Counted from the first letter of the stretch, positions 23,651 through 33,138 are shown. The stretch is DNA of 64,000 nt from JBBDIX01 sp050486225 (GCA_050486225.1 JBJHCV010000001.1:248001-312000), one strand, 5' to 3'. Notes: generated from the letters alone by a model not told the origin. A program made the numbers and translations.

Positions 23651-25762
23651 GTGTTCGAGATCATCCCCTACCTCGCCATCGGCGCTGCCGTGGCCGGGCT
23701 GCTGCTCGCCGCGTACTTCGCCCGGGTGGTGAACGCCGCCGACCCGGGCAACGACGTGATGCAGGAGATCGCGCTGGCCATCCGTGAGGGTGCCATGGCG
23801 TTCCTGCGCCGCGAGTACCGCGCCATCGCCATCTTCGTCGTCGCGCTTGCTGCCGTCGTGTTCATCGCCCTTCCGACCCTGCGCCCGTGGGGTTCGATCG
23901 GCGTGATCAGCGGTGCCCTGTTCAGCGCCATCGCCGGATTCATCGGCATGCGCATCGCGACCGCCGCGAACGTCCGTACCGCACAGGCCGCCCGTGAGGG
24001 TGCTGCCCGCGCCCTGCCGCTCGCCTACCGCGGCGGTGCCGTGATGGGCTTCTCCGTCGCGGGCCTCGGGCTGCTCGGCATCTCGCTCGCCTACCTGCTG
24101 TTCGTCCAGGTCCTGCGGGTCGACGACGCCTTCCAGGTCGTCGCCACGTTCGGTCTGGGTGGCTCCTCGATCGCGCTGTTCGCCCGTATCGGCGGCGGCA
24201 TCTACACGAAGGCCGCCGACGTCGGCGCCGACCTGGTCGGCAAGGTCGAGGCCGGCATCCCCGAGGACGACCCCCGCAACCCCGCGACCATCGCCGACAA
24301 CGTCGGGGACAACGTCGGGGACGTCGCCGGCATGGGCGCCGACCTGTTCGAGTCCTACGCCGGTTCGATCGTCGCCCCGATGGTGCTCGCCGCCCTGCTG
24401 TTCGGCGGCGTCAACTTCGACACCAAGGTCGTGGCCGACAGCTTCACCGCCCTGCAGCAGACGACCTTCCTGTTCCCGCTGCTCATCGGCGCGGTCGGCA
24501 TGGTCGCCTCCATCATCGGCGCGTTCCTGGTCCGTGGTCGCAAGGGCCGCTCGCTGTCGTCGCAGCTGCACTTCGGCACCAACGTCGCCATGATCCTCAC
24601 CGCCATCGCATCCGTCGGTGCTGCGCTGTGGATGTTCGGGGACGTCGACGAGGTCGCCAACCCCATCTGGCTCGCGATGCCCATCGTGCTCGGCCTCGCC
24701 GTCGGGTACCTGATCGGCTTCGCGTCCGAGTACTACACGTCCGACCACTACGCGCCCGTCAAGCGGCTGGCGAAGCAGGCCGAGACCGGTCACGCGACCG
24801 TGATCATCGCCGGCGTCGCCGAGGGCATGATCTCCACCGTCGCGTCCGTCGTGCTGATCGTCACCGCCATCGGCGGGTCGTTCTGGTTCGGCACGCTCGC
24901 GATGCCGGGCATCGCCGACCCGGTCAGCGCCGGCCTGTACGCCGCGGCACTCGCCGCGATCGGCATGCTGGCCACGACCGGTGCCGTCGTCGCCGTCGAC
25001 GCCTACGGGCCGATCTCCGACAACGCCGGTGGCATCGCCGAGATGGCACACCTGCCGCCTGAGGTCCGGGAGATCACCGACTCGCTCGACTCGCTGGGCA
25101 ACACGACCGCGGCCGTCGCCAAGGGCTTCGCCATCGGTTCGGCCGCCCTGACCGCGCTGGCGCTGTTCCGTGCGTTCACCGCGGCCGTCGGCATCGACGT
25201 GATCGACCTGACCAACGTCGAGGTGATCATCGGACTGTTCCTCGGCGCGATGGTGACGTTCGCGTTCGCTGCCCTGACCATGAAGTCGGTCGGCCGTGCC
25301 GCCCAGCAGATGATCGTGGAGGTCCGTCGTCAGTTCGCCGAGATCCCCGGTCTGCGCGAGGGCAAGGAGGGTGTCAAGGCGGAGTACGCGAAGTGCGTCG
25401 ACATCTCCACCAAGGCGTCGCTGCGCGAGATGATCCTGCCCGGGTCGCTCGCCGTCATCCTGCCGCTGGCCGTCGGCCTGTTCTCCGCGGAGGCGCTCGG
25501 CGGACTGCTCGCCGGAGCGCTCGCCACCGGGTTCCTGCTCGCCATCTTCATGGCGAACGCCGGTGGTGCGTGGGACAACGCGAAGAAGTACATCGAGGCC
25601 GGCAACCACGGCGGCAAGGGTTCGGAGGCGCACCACGCGGCCGTCACCGGCGACACCGTCGGTGACCCGTTCAAGGACACCTCCGGTCCCGCGATGAACA
25701 TCCTCATCAAGGTGATGACCATCGTGGCGCTCGTGTTCGCCCCGGTGTTCCTCGGCACCTGA
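23651..25762 (+). CDS. hppA: Membrane-bound proton/sodium-pumping pyrophosphatase
   Basis: 703 residues with 16 expected membrane segments. The catalytic region reads ADVGADLVGKVEAGIPEDD, then NVGDNVGDVAGMGADLFES, both diagnostic of H+-PPase. A second Asp-rich motif lies in VVAVDAYGPISDNAGGIAEM. The potassium-dependence determinant region is NTTAAVAKGFAIGSAALTALALF-like, with Ala in the position where K+-independent enzymes carry Lys, so it looks like the K+-dependent subfamily; whether H+ or Na+ is pumped cannot be told. Couples PPi hydrolysis to ion transport across the membrane. GTG 23651 has GAAAGG upstream. Divergent from topA, the same relative order as in Streptomyces as I recall. Confidence 0.95.
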   Translation: MFEIIPYLAIGAAVAGLLLAAYFARVVNAADPGNDVMQEIALAIREGAMAFLRREYRAIAIFVVALAAVVFIALPTLRPWGSIGVISGALFSAIAGFIGMRIATAANVRTAQAAREGAARALPLAYRGGAVMGFSVAGLGLLGISLAYLLFVQVLRVDDAFQVVATFGLGGSSIALFARIGGGIYTKAADVGADLVGKVEAGIPEDDPRNPATIADNVGDNVGDVAGMGADLFESYAGSIVAPMVLAALLFGGVNFDTKVVADSFTALQQTTFLFPLLIGAVGMVASIIGAFLVRGRKGRSLSSQLHFGTNVAMILTAIASVGAALWMFGDVDEVANPIWLAMPIVLGLAVGYLIGFASEYYTSDHYAPVKRLAKQAETGHATVIIAGVAEGMISTVASVVLIVTAIGGSFWFGTLAMPGIADPVSAGLYAAALAAIGMLATTGAVVAVDAYGPISDNAGGIAEMAHLPPEVREITDSLDSLGNTTAAVAKGFAIGSAALTALALFRAFTAAVGIDVIDLTNVEVIIGLFLGAMVTFAFAALTMKSVGRAAQQMIVEVRRQFAEIPGLREGKEGVKAEYAKCVDISTKASLREMILPGSLAVILPLAVGLFSAEALGGLLAGALATGFLLAIFMANAGGAWDNAKKYIEAGNHGGKGSEAHHAAVTGDTVGDPFKDTSGPAMNILIKVMTIVALVFAPVFLGT

Positions 25763-25773
25763 TCCACGTACGG

Positions 25774-25862
25774 CACACGTCCGGCCGTCTGGCCGTCGTG
25801 CTCGCGCCGCTGGGCGCGAACGGGTGTCCATCACCTGACGACGGTCGGACGGCCGACGTGTG
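25774..25862. other. Large imperfect inverted repeat between hppA and antiporter gene
   Basis: CACACGTCCGGCCGTC (25774-25789) and GACGGCCGACGTGTG (25848-25862) pair with a single bulged base around a 58-base loop that contains its own GCGCC/GGGCGC hairpin. It begins just after the hppA stop. It may be a terminator or protected mRNA 3' end for hppA; no T-tract is present. Confidence 0.4.
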
Positions 25863-25943
25863 TCCCGGCCCTGCCGGATCGGCACACCCCCGGGCTACCC
25901 TGCGCGCCTCACGCCCCGACGATCACCAGTCAGGACGCCGGCC

Positions 25944-27563
25944 GTGGACGGGATCTTCGAGCAGGTCGCTGCGGTCCTCGCGGTCTGCGTCGCCGCGGGT
26001 GCGCTGTCTCTGCTGCTGCGTCAGCCGCTGATCGTCGGGCTGATCGCGGCCGGCATCGCCGTCGGCCCCGAGGTGCTCGGCCTGGTCGAGTCGACCTCGG
26101 AGATCGAACTGCTCGCGAAGATCGGCATCTCGCTGCTGCTGTTCGTCGTCGGGCTCAAGCTCGACGTGCGTCTGGTGAGCCGACTCGGACCCGTCGCGCT
26201 CGCGACCGGACTCGGACAGGTCGTGTTCACGTCCGTCGTCGGGTTCGCCATCGCGATCGGCCTGGGCTTCGACGTGGTCCCGGCCCTGTACATCGCGGTG
26301 GCGCTGACGTTCTCCTCGACGATCATCATCGTCAAGCTGCTCACCGACAAGCGCGAACTCGACCACCTGCACGGGCGCATCGCACTCGGGTTCCTGATCG
26401 TGCAGGACATCGTCGTCGTGCTCGCGATGATCGTGATCACCGCGACCGGAGACCAGACCGACGCGAGCGTGCTCACCCAGGTCGGCGGGGTCGCGCTGCG
26501 CGGCATCGCGCTCATCGCCGTGGTGGCCGCGTTCGGGCGCTGGCTCGCCCCACGGGTCACCCACCTTCTTGCACGCAGTTCGGAACTGCTGGTGCTCGGA
26601 GCGGTGACGTGGGCGGTGGCGGTCGCCGCCGTGTCGATCGTGCTGGGGTTCTCCGAGGAGGTCGGGGCGTTCCTCGCCGGGATGTCCCTCGCGTCGACGC
26701 AGTACCGCGAGGCGATCTCCGGACGCCTGTCGACACTACGCGACTTCCTGCTGGTGTTCTTCTTCATCGAACTGGGCACGACGTTCGACCTCGCCGGCGC
26801 CGCCGACCAGCTGACCGCCGCGCTCGTGTTCTCCGTGTTCGTGCTGGTCGGCAACCCCGTCATCGTCATGGCCATCATGGGCGTGATGGGCTACCGCAGG
26901 AAGGTGTCGTTCAAGGCCGGACTCACCGTCGCCCAGATCAGCGAGTTCTCCCTGATCCTCGCCGCGCTCGGGGCGAGTCAGGGCCACATCGAGGGTGACG
27001 TCGTCGGGCTGGTGACCGCCGTGGGCATCGTCACGATCGGGGTGTCCACCTACCTGATCCACGGGTCGGACGCGATCTTCGAACGCCTGTCCCCGATGCT
27101 GCGCATCTTCGAACGTCGCAACCCCAGTGCCTCGGTGGACCTCGACGACGAGCGTCCGCGGCCCGAGTACGTGGTCATCGGACTCGGACGCTTCGGCGCG
27201 ACGGTGCTGCAGGAACTGCTCGACCGTGGCGACGAGGTGCTCGGCGTGGACTTCGACCCCCGCAGCATCCCGTCACGCACCGAGGACGTCCCGGTGGTCT
27301 ACGGCGACGCCGAGGACCCTGACCTGCCCGAACAGCTCCCGCTCGAGGAGACCCGCTGGGTCATCAGCACCCTACGCGGGGTGGACGCGAACCTGCTGCT
27401 GCTGTCGTCGCTCCGACGCCACGGCTACACCCAGCGGATCGCGATGAGTGCCGACGACGAGGTCGACGAACGCCGCCTGCTCGACGCCGGCGCCGACATC
27501 GTCGTCCGACCACTCCACGTCGCCGCGGGACCCCTCATGCGCCGGATCCACGAGCACGAGTGA
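25944..27563 (+). CDS. CPA2-family cation:proton antiporter with TrkA-N domain (KefB-like)
   Basis: 539 residues from GTG 25944. Residues about 1-375 are a Na+/H+ exchanger domain: GLIAAGIAVGPEVLGLV, LLLFVVGLKLDVRL, IALGFLIVQDIVVVLAM (conserved Gln-Asp), and AGLTVAQISEFSLILAALG near 335. After a linker, residues about 410-539 form a TrkA-N/RCK Rossmann domain: YVVIGLGRFGATVLQELLDRGDEV and VYGDAEDPDLPEQL. Likely exports K+ or Na+ in exchange for protons, gated by nucleotide. Usual full length KefB/C proteins have a similar domain order. Earlier in-frame codons lack support. Confidence 0.9.
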   Translation: MDGIFEQVAAVLAVCVAAGALSLLLRQPLIVGLIAAGIAVGPEVLGLVESTSEIELLAKIGISLLLFVVGLKLDVRLVSRLGPVALATGLGQVVFTSVVGFAIAIGLGFDVVPALYIAVALTFSSTIIIVKLLTDKRELDHLHGRIALGFLIVQDIVVVLAMIVITATGDQTDASVLTQVGGVALRGIALIAVVAAFGRWLAPRVTHLLARSSELLVLGAVTWAVAVAAVSIVLGFSEEVGAFLAGMSLASTQYREAISGRLSTLRDFLLVFFFIELGTTFDLAGAADQLTAALVFSVFVLVGNPVIVMAIMGVMGYRRKVSFKAGLTVAQISEFSLILAALGASQGHIEGDVVGLVTAVGIVTIGVSTYLIHGSDAIFERLSPMLRIFERRNPSASVDLDDERPRPEYVVIGLGRFGATVLQELLDRGDEVLGVDFDPRSIPSRTEDVPVVYGDAEDPDLPEQLPLEETRWVISTLRGVDANLLLLSSLRRHGYTQRIAMSADDEVDERRLLDAGADIVVRPLHVAAGPLMRRIHEHE

Positions 27564-27573
27564 CGTGCGGCAC

Positions 27574-27591
27574 GGCCCGACCGGACGGGCC
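27574..27591. terminator. Hairpin between convergent antiporter and methyltransferase genes
   Basis: GGCCCG (27574-27579) and CGGGCC (27586-27591) form a perfect 6-bp stem around ACCGGA. It lies in the 57-base gap between two convergent stops, so it could serve both strands. No clear T-run, as is usual in GC-rich actinobacteria. Confidence 0.5.
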
Positions 27592-27620
27592 AGCGCCCGT
27601 TCGTGTCGGCCCCCTTCGGG

Positions 27621-28250
27621 TCAGCCCCTGCGCGGCAGACGTCCCAGCGCGACCACCCACGGACGACGACGGTCCAGGAGAGGATCGGGACGCACCTCGA
27701 CGGTGACGTCGACCAGCCCGTGGGCCGCGAACAGCCGCTCGATCTCCGCCTCGACCGCCTCGGAGACGTGGACCGACCCGAGCACGGGATCGTCGACCGG
27801 TTCGAGGTCGCGGCTGCCCCGCAGGCACGACAGGTAGACCGGTCCGTGTTCCAGCAGGCGCATCAGGCGTGCGAACGTCTCCTGCCACTGGGACCGCGCG
27901 AGATGCGTGAACGACCCCGACATCCACAGGCCGCGAAACGCACGGTCGACGAACGGTGGATCGTGCAGCGGCGCGCGGACCAGCGGATGGCGCGGCAGCA
28001 GCATGCGCGCGACGTCCAGCACCCCCGACGACAGGTCGATGCCCACCGGGTGCACCCCGGTGTCCCGCAGCAGTCGCAGGTCGCTCGCCGGCCCGCAGGC
28101 GACGTCGAGCACGAGGTCGTCACGTTCGGCCATGTCCGCGAACCGACGGACGTCGGCCAGCGGGCGACGCAGCCGGTGGGCAGCCTGGTGCTCGACGGCG
28201 CGTTCGTCGTAGACCGACACGGCCTGCAGGGTGCGCTCGTCGAGTTCCAC
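27621..28250 (-). CDS. Class I SAM-dependent methyltransferase
   Basis: 209 residues from GTG 28250. AdoMet site VLDVACGPASDLRLLRDTGVHPVGIDLSSGVLDVAR (motif I D-V-A-C-G-P, then the acidic end of strand 2), RGLWMSGSFTHLAR as motif II/III, and GPVYLSCLRG as the fourth strand. Substrate unknown. GTG 28250 is chosen because GGGGAG lies 5 bases upstream; GTG 28256 directly abuts that site. Sits between the antiporter and the STAS gene, where Streptomyces carries an anti-sigma factor gene next to bldG. Confidence 0.82.
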   Translation of the reverse strand: MELDERTLQAVSVYDERAVEHQAAHRLRRPLADVRRFADMAERDDLVLDVACGPASDLRLLRDTGVHPVGIDLSSGVLDVARMLLPRHPLVRAPLHDPPFVDRAFRGLWMSGSFTHLARSQWQETFARLMRLLEHGPVYLSCLRGSRDLEPVDDPVLGSVHVSEAVEAEIERLFAAHGLVDVTVEVRPDPLLDRRRPWVVALGRLPRRG

Positions 28251-28314
28251 CCGCACTCCCCGATCGACGGCTGACGGACCACTCGCGGCCGATGCTAGCC
28301 AGCCGGAGGGACGC

Positions 28315-28644
28315 TCAGACGGCCGGGGCCTGCGGGACGATCTCCAGCACACGGTCGAGACCGGCGTCGGCAAGCACCCGCAGCAGCCGTTCACGATCGC
28401 ACGCCACCACGAACGTGGTGTCGTGAGTGCGCGCCCGGTGGTGGGCGTCGACGATCACACCCACCCCGATGGCGTCGAGGTACTCGACCCGGGCGAGGTC
28501 GAGCACGACCGTGCGCGCCGGACCGAACTGGGCCTCCGTGAGCACCTGCCGGAGCCGTGGCGCCGTCGCCACGTCGAGCTGGCCGACGGGCGTGACGACA
28601 CAGGCGTCGTCGCCGTCCACCCGATCGATGAGGAGGTGCTCCAC
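28315..28644 (-). CDS. STAS-domain protein (BldG/anti-sigma antagonist-like) lacking the phosphoacceptor
   Basis: 109 residues, a single STAS domain: VVTPVGQLDVATAPRLRQVL, ARTVVLDLARVEYLDAIGVG and ERLLRVLADAGLDRVLEI. In SpoIIAA/RsbV/BldG the motif is D-S-(S/T)-G; here it is LDAIGVG, so both the phosphorylated Ser and its neighbour are replaced by Ala and Ile. It therefore cannot be phosphorylated at the usual site and might act constitutively. Its position, head to head with the helicase and 2.5 kb from hppA, matches bldG synteny. No RsbW-like kinase gene is adjacent. Orthology to BldG is inference from order, not sequence certainty. Confidence 0.85.
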   Translation of the reverse strand: MEHLLIDRVDGDDACVVTPVGQLDVATAPRLRQVLTEAQFGPARTVVLDLARVEYLDAIGVGVIVDAHHRARTHDTTFVVACDRERLLRVLADAGLDRVLEIVPQAPAV

Positions 28645-28744
28645 GCGGCCCGTCGCTCCCGGTCGCCCACGCCGGAGACGCTACCGGACGGCGCTACGGT
28701 GCCGGCGGCCACCACCTGCAGGAGACATCACGGACCCCCGAGAC

Positions 28745-31096
28745 GTGCTCGAACTCCTCGCTGCGGCGCACACCGAGGCCCGGCAGGCGGCGGACGACGA
28801 CCACGAGTCGCGAGGCCCCGGCGACGAACCGTCGCCGGGCGGTCCTGCCGGCCTGGTGCACCTGACGTCCCTGCCGGCACGGCGAGGGCACACCGTTCCC
28901 ATGCCGGGCGACCTGCCCGAGGTGCTGCGTCAGCGACTCGCGCTCGACGGCATCGACCGCCTGTGGAGCCACCAGGCCGAGGCGCTCGCGCTCGCCCGCG
29001 CGGGGACCGACACGATCGTCGCGACGGGCACCGCGTCGGGCAAGTCGCTCGCCTACCTGCTGCCGGTCATCGAACGCATGCTCGCCGACGACCGGGCCAC
29101 CGCCCTGTACCTCGCCCCCACCAAGGCGCTCGCGCACGACCAGCTGCGTGCCGTGCGAGGCCTGCGGCTCGCACAGGTGCGCGCCGCCTCCATCGACGGC
29201 GACACTCCCCTGCCGGAACGCGACGCGATCCGGCGGACCGCGAACCTCGTGCTCACCAACCCCGACCTGGTGCACCACTCGATGCTGGGCGACCACCAGC
29301 GCTGGTCGGATCTGCTGCACCGGCTCGCGTTCGTCATCGTCGACGAGGCCCACGTCGCGCGCGGCGTGTTCGGCAGCCACCTCGCCCTGGTGCTGCGACG
29401 TCTGGGGCGCCTCGCCGAACGGTACGGAGCCAGCCCGACGTGGCTGCTCGCGAGCGCGACCATCGGCAACCCGGCCGAGCACGCCTCCCGACTGACCGGC
29501 CGCGAGGTCGTGGCGGTCACCGACGACGGTTCCGCCCGCGGCCCGTTCGACATCGGCCTGTGGCAGCCGCCCCGCGACGACGACGGACGGGCCACCTCCA
29601 CGCTCCGGGTCGCCGGCGAACTCCTCGCCTCGTTCGTGGGCGCCGGGGTCCAGGCACTGGTGTTCACCCGCAGCCGTCGCGCCGCAGAGGTCGTCGCGGT
29701 CCACGCGCGCGATCGACTCGCCGACGCCTCCGACGAGCAGGGACTGCTCGCAGACCGGGTCGCCGCCTATCGCGCCGGCTACCTCGCCGACGAACGTCGA
29801 GAGCTCGAACGGCGACTGCGTGACGGCGAACTGCGCGGCGTCGCCGCCACCGAGGCGCTCGAACTCGGGATCGACGTCAGCGGGCTCGACGCCGTCGTGC
29901 TCGCCGGATGGCCGGGAACCTCCGCGTCGTTCTGGCAGCGCATCGGGCGTGCCGGTCGTGCGGGCGGACCTGCCGTGGCGGTGCTGGTCGCGCAGGAGGA
30001 CCCGCTCGACCAGTACCTGGTGGGTCATCCCGACGAGCTGCTGACCCGTCCCCCCGAGGACGCGACGATCGACCCCGCCAACCCGTACCTGCTGGCCCCC
30101 CACCTGCGCTGCGCCTGCCACGAGGCCGGCCTCGACGTCGAGGAGGCCACCCGATGGTTCGGGGACACCGCCGCCGACCTGCTGGCGGCCGACGTGGCCG
30201 ACGGGACCCTGCGGCTGCGTGCCGGCCGGCACCACTGGACGTCGCGCCGCCGCCCCGCGTCGCTGGTCGACCTGCGCTCCGGGTCGTCGCGCACGATCCG
30301 CATCGTCGACGTCTCGACCGGCGCCGTCGTCGGCGACGTCGACGAGTACCGGGCGCACAGGCAGGTCCACACCGGCGCGATCCACCTGCACCAGGGCCGC
30401 GCCCTGCGCGTGGAGGCCCTCGACCTGGACGCGGCGACCGCGCTCGTCGTCGACGCGCCCGACCCGTCGCTGATGACCCGGGCGCGCACCGACACCGACG
30501 TCGAGGTGCTCGAGGAGACCGACCGTCGCGACGGGCCCGTCGACGGGATCGACTTCCGGTTCGGCCGCATCCGGGTCACCTCCAGGGTGGTCGCCTACGA
30601 CCTGCTCGCGATCGGCAGCACCCGCGTGCTCGACCGTGTCGACCTCGACCTGCCGGCCGTCGAACTCGACACCGTCGCGGTGTGGTGGACCATCGAACCG
30701 TCGCTGCTCGAGGCCGCGGGAATCGCGGGACGGCGCGCACCCGGTTCACTGCACGCGGCCGAACACGCGGCGATCGGACTCATGCCACTGGTGGCACTGT
30801 GCGACCGGTGGGACATCGGCGGGCTGTCGACGGTGCTCCATCCCGCGACAGGCACCCCGACGGTGTTCGTGTACGACGGGCACCCGGGCGGCGCCGGGCT
30901 CGCCGAGCGATCGTTCCGGCGGATCGACGACCACCTGCGCCTGACTCGCTCGGCGGTCACCGACTGCCGGTGCGACGACGGGTGCCCGTCGTGCGTGCAG
31001 AGCCCGAAGTGCGGCAACGGCAACGAACCGCTCGACCGACACGGCGCTGTCCGACTGCTGGACCTGCTGCTCGACGGCCCGCCGGATCGGCCCTGA
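28745..31096 (+). CDS. DEAD/DEAH-box helicase with DUF1998-type C-terminus (YprA/MrfA-like)
   Basis: 783 residues. Motif I is TIVATGTASGKSLAYLLP, Ia is YLAPTKALAHDQL, motif II VDEAHVARGVFGSH, motif III LASATIGNP; the second RecA domain has ALVFTRSRRAAEVVA, TEALELGIDVSGLDAV and motif VI QRIGRAGRAGGPAVAV. The tail has the four-Cys cluster CRCDDGCPSCVQSPKCGNGN near residues 735-760, typical of the DUF1998/MZB domain of MrfA. MrfA of Bacillus is a DNA repair helicase; the actinobacterial member (Rv3649-like) adjoins tad genes. GTG 28745 was chosen as the first credible start; AGGAGA lies about 20 bases upstream, so the true start could be earlier. Confidence 0.92.
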   Translation: MLELLAAAHTEARQAADDDHESRGPGDEPSPGGPAGLVHLTSLPARRGHTVPMPGDLPEVLRQRLALDGIDRLWSHQAEALALARAGTDTIVATGTASGKSLAYLLPVIERMLADDRATALYLAPTKALAHDQLRAVRGLRLAQVRAASIDGDTPLPERDAIRRTANLVLTNPDLVHHSMLGDHQRWSDLLHRLAFVIVDEAHVARGVFGSHLALVLRRLGRLAERYGASPTWLLASATIGNPAEHASRLTGREVVAVTDDGSARGPFDIGLWQPPRDDDGRATSTLRVAGELLASFVGAGVQALVFTRSRRAAEVVAVHARDRLADASDEQGLLADRVAAYRAGYLADERRELERRLRDGELRGVAATEALELGIDVSGLDAVVLAGWPGTSASFWQRIGRAGRAGGPAVAVLVAQEDPLDQYLVGHPDELLTRPPEDATIDPANPYLLAPHLRCACHEAGLDVEEATRWFGDTAADLLAADVADGTLRLRAGRHHWTSRRRPASLVDLRSGSSRTIRIVDVSTGAVVGDVDEYRAHRQVHTGAIHLHQGRALRVEALDLDAATALVVDAPDPSLMTRARTDTDVEVLEETDRRDGPVDGIDFRFGRIRVTSRVVAYDLLAIGSTRVLDRVDLDLPAVELDTVAVWWTIEPSLLEAAGIAGRRAPGSLHAAEHAAIGLMPLVALCDRWDIGGLSTVLHPATGTPTVFVYDGHPGGAGLAERSFRRIDDHLRLTRSAVTDCRCDDGCPSCVQSPKCGNGNEPLDRHGAVRLLDLLLDGPPDRP

Positions 31097-31181
31097 GCCA
31101 CCGAGCCCAGACCCACCGCTCGGCGCGACCTCACCCACCGACACCAGAACCCCGGACACCCAGACCACGGAGGCCTGCCCG

Positions 31182-32030
31182 ATGTCGACCCGACACGTCC
31201 TCACCCTGCGCTGCCCGGATCGCCCCGGCATCGTTCGCGCGCTCGCCGAGGGCGTGTTCACCAGCGGCGGCAACATCGTGGACAGCCAGCAGTTCACCGA
31301 CGCCGACACCGGCACCTTCTTCATCCGCATGGAGGTGGACAGTCCACTCGACGACGCCGAGGCGCTCGACCAGGCGCTCCGCAGCCACCTGTCCACGTTC
31401 GAACCCGACCTGCGGGTGCGAGGGGCCGACCGGCGGCAGCGCGTGCTGATCATGGTGTCCCGACAGGACCACTGCCTCGTGGACCTGCTCTACCGGTGGG
31501 AGGCCGGGCAGCTTCCCATCGACCTGCCCGTCGTCGTCTCCAACCATCCGGACACCCGCCCGCTGGTCGAACGGCACGGCATCGAGTTCGTCCACGTCCC
31601 GGTCACCGCCGACACGCGAGCGGCCGCGGAGGCCCGGCTGCTCGAACTCGTCGACGAGCACGCGATCGACCTCGTGGTGCTCGCCCGGTACATGCAGATC
31701 CTGTCGGACGACCTGTGCACGCGGCTCGAGGGACGCATCGTCAACATCCACCACTCGTTCCTGCCGGCGTTCCGGGGCGCACGCCCCTACCACCAGGCGT
31801 TCGAACGGGGGGTCAAGATCATCGGTGCCACCGCCCACCACGTCACCGCCGACCTCGACGAGGGACCGATCATCGAACAGGACGTCGTACGGGTGTCCCA
31901 CGCGACGAGTCCCGAACAGCTCACCGTCATCGGCCGCGACGTGGAACGGCTCGTGCTGGCACGGGCCGTGCACCTGGTGGTGGAGGACCGCGTGCTGCTG
32001 AACGGGACACGAACCGTCGTGTTCCCCTGA
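31182..32030 (+). CDS. purU: Formyltetrahydrofolate deformylase
   Basis: 282 residues. N-terminal ACT domain, HVLTLRCPDRPGIVRALAEG to about residue 85. The hydrolase domain has VVSNHPDTRPLVERHGI, LARYMQIL and the catalytic triad region IVNIHHSFLPAFRGARPYHQA and VTADLDEGPIIEQD (Asn, His, Asp). Length equals the family norm. It hydrolyses 10-formyl-THF to formate and THF, balancing one-carbon pools. ATG 31182 has GGAGG upstream. Converges on the 2-hydroxyacid dehydrogenase. Confidence 0.95.
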   Translation: MSTRHVLTLRCPDRPGIVRALAEGVFTSGGNIVDSQQFTDADTGTFFIRMEVDSPLDDAEALDQALRSHLSTFEPDLRVRGADRRQRVLIMVSRQDHCLVDLLYRWEAGQLPIDLPVVVSNHPDTRPLVERHGIEFVHVPVTADTRAAAEARLLELVDEHAIDLVVLARYMQILSDDLCTRLEGRIVNIHHSFLPAFRGARPYHQAFERGVKIIGATAHHVTADLDEGPIIEQDVVRVSHATSPEQLTVIGRDVERLVLARAVHLVVEDRVLLNGTRTVVFP

Positions 32031-32070
32031 ACCGATCTGCACCGGTCGAGGGTCACGGCCGGGTCGAGGG

Positions 32071-33030
32071 TCAGACCACGGGTGTCAGCGGGGGCCCGCC
32101 GGCGAGCACGGCCGCGACGTTGTCCACCGCCAGCACTCCCATGCGGTCCCGGGTCGGGACGTCCGCGCTGCCCACGTGCGGCGCGAGCACGACGTTGTCG
32201 AGGTAGGTCAGGCCCGGGTGCAGCACCGGTTCGTCCCGGTACACGTCGAGTCCGGCACCCGCGATCGTCCCGTCACGCAACGCCTCCACCAGCGCGTCCT
32301 CGTCGAGGATCGGCCCACGTGCCGTGTTGACCAGCACCGCCGTGGGCTTCATCCGCGCCAACTGGTCGGGCCCGATCAGGCCGCGGGTGTCGTCGGTCAG
32401 GGGACAGTGCAGGGACACGATGTCGGCACGTTCGAGCAGGTCGTCGAGTTCCACCGCCGTCACACCGTCCGCGTCGCCGTGCTCGGCGAGGTACCGGCCT
32501 CCGGTGGCGAGGATCTCCATGTCGAACCCACGGGCACGCCGCGCGACGGCCTGACCGATCCGGCCGTACCCGACGATCCCCAGCGTCGCGCCGGTGACCG
32601 GACGACCGAGGAAGAACCGCGGGCCCCAGATCCACGGGGTGCCCGCCCGCAGGAACCGGTCGCCCTCGGTGAGGCGACGGCACGCGTCGATGATCAGGCC
32701 GAACGCCACGTCGGCCGTGGCGTCCGTGAGCACGTCGGGTGTGTTGGTCACCGTCACCCCGGCGGCCCGAGCCGCCTCGAGGTCGATGTTGTCCACGCCG
32801 ACCGCGACGTTCGCGACGACCTGAAGCGCTCTGCCGGCGGCGGCCAGCACCTCGGCGTCGATGCGTTCGGTGACCGTGGACACGATCGCCGCGGCGCCGT
32901 GCACGGCCTCGAGCAGCGTGTCCCGGTCCGGCGGGTCGTCGAGCGTGCCGCCGGTGACGTCGTGGTCGAGTTCGTCGAGTCGCGCATGCGCGGCGGCGGT
33001 GAGCCGGCGGGTGACGTGAATGGAGGCCAT
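32071..33030 (-). CDS. D-2-hydroxyacid dehydrogenase (glyoxylate/hydroxypyruvate reductase-like)
   Basis: 319 residues. Rossmann site ATLGIVGYGRIGQAVARRARGFDM near 147-170, catalytic Arg in VLVNTARGPILDEDAL, Glu in DVYRDEPVLHP, and His in VVLAPHVGSAD. The pattern VANVAVGVDNIDLEAARAAGV places it in the GyaR-like glyoxylate/hydroxypyruvate reductase group rather than SerA, which carries an ACT tail not present here. NAD(P)H-dependent; exact substrate not certain. Confidence 0.9.
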   Translation of the reverse strand: MASIHVTRRLTAAAHARLDELDHDVTGGTLDDPPDRDTLLEAVHGAAAIVSTVTERIDAEVLAAAGRALQVVANVAVGVDNIDLEAARAAGVTVTNTPDVLTDATADVAFGLIIDACRRLTEGDRFLRAGTPWIWGPRFFLGRPVTGATLGIVGYGRIGQAVARRARGFDMEILATGGRYLAEHGDADGVTAVELDDLLERADIVSLHCPLTDDTRGLIGPDQLARMKPTAVLVNTARGPILDEDALVEALRDGTIAGAGLDVYRDEPVLHPGLTYLDNVVLAPHVGSADVPTRDRMGVLAVDNVAAVLAGGPPLTPVV

Positions 33031-33138
33031 GCCACGACGCTAGCGCGTACTGTTCGGCGCGCGCCGGTCGGCCGGGAGTCCGACCGGGCACACGGGGAGC
33101 CCGCGTCGACGCCGGGCTCGGGCCTCGGGAGCGATGCG

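Noticed and set aside
20657..25885. Upstream extension of the topA frame over hppA
   Set aside because: The extension beyond 23395 is antisense of hppA and unlike any topoisomerase; the GTG 23395 start matches the family N-terminus.
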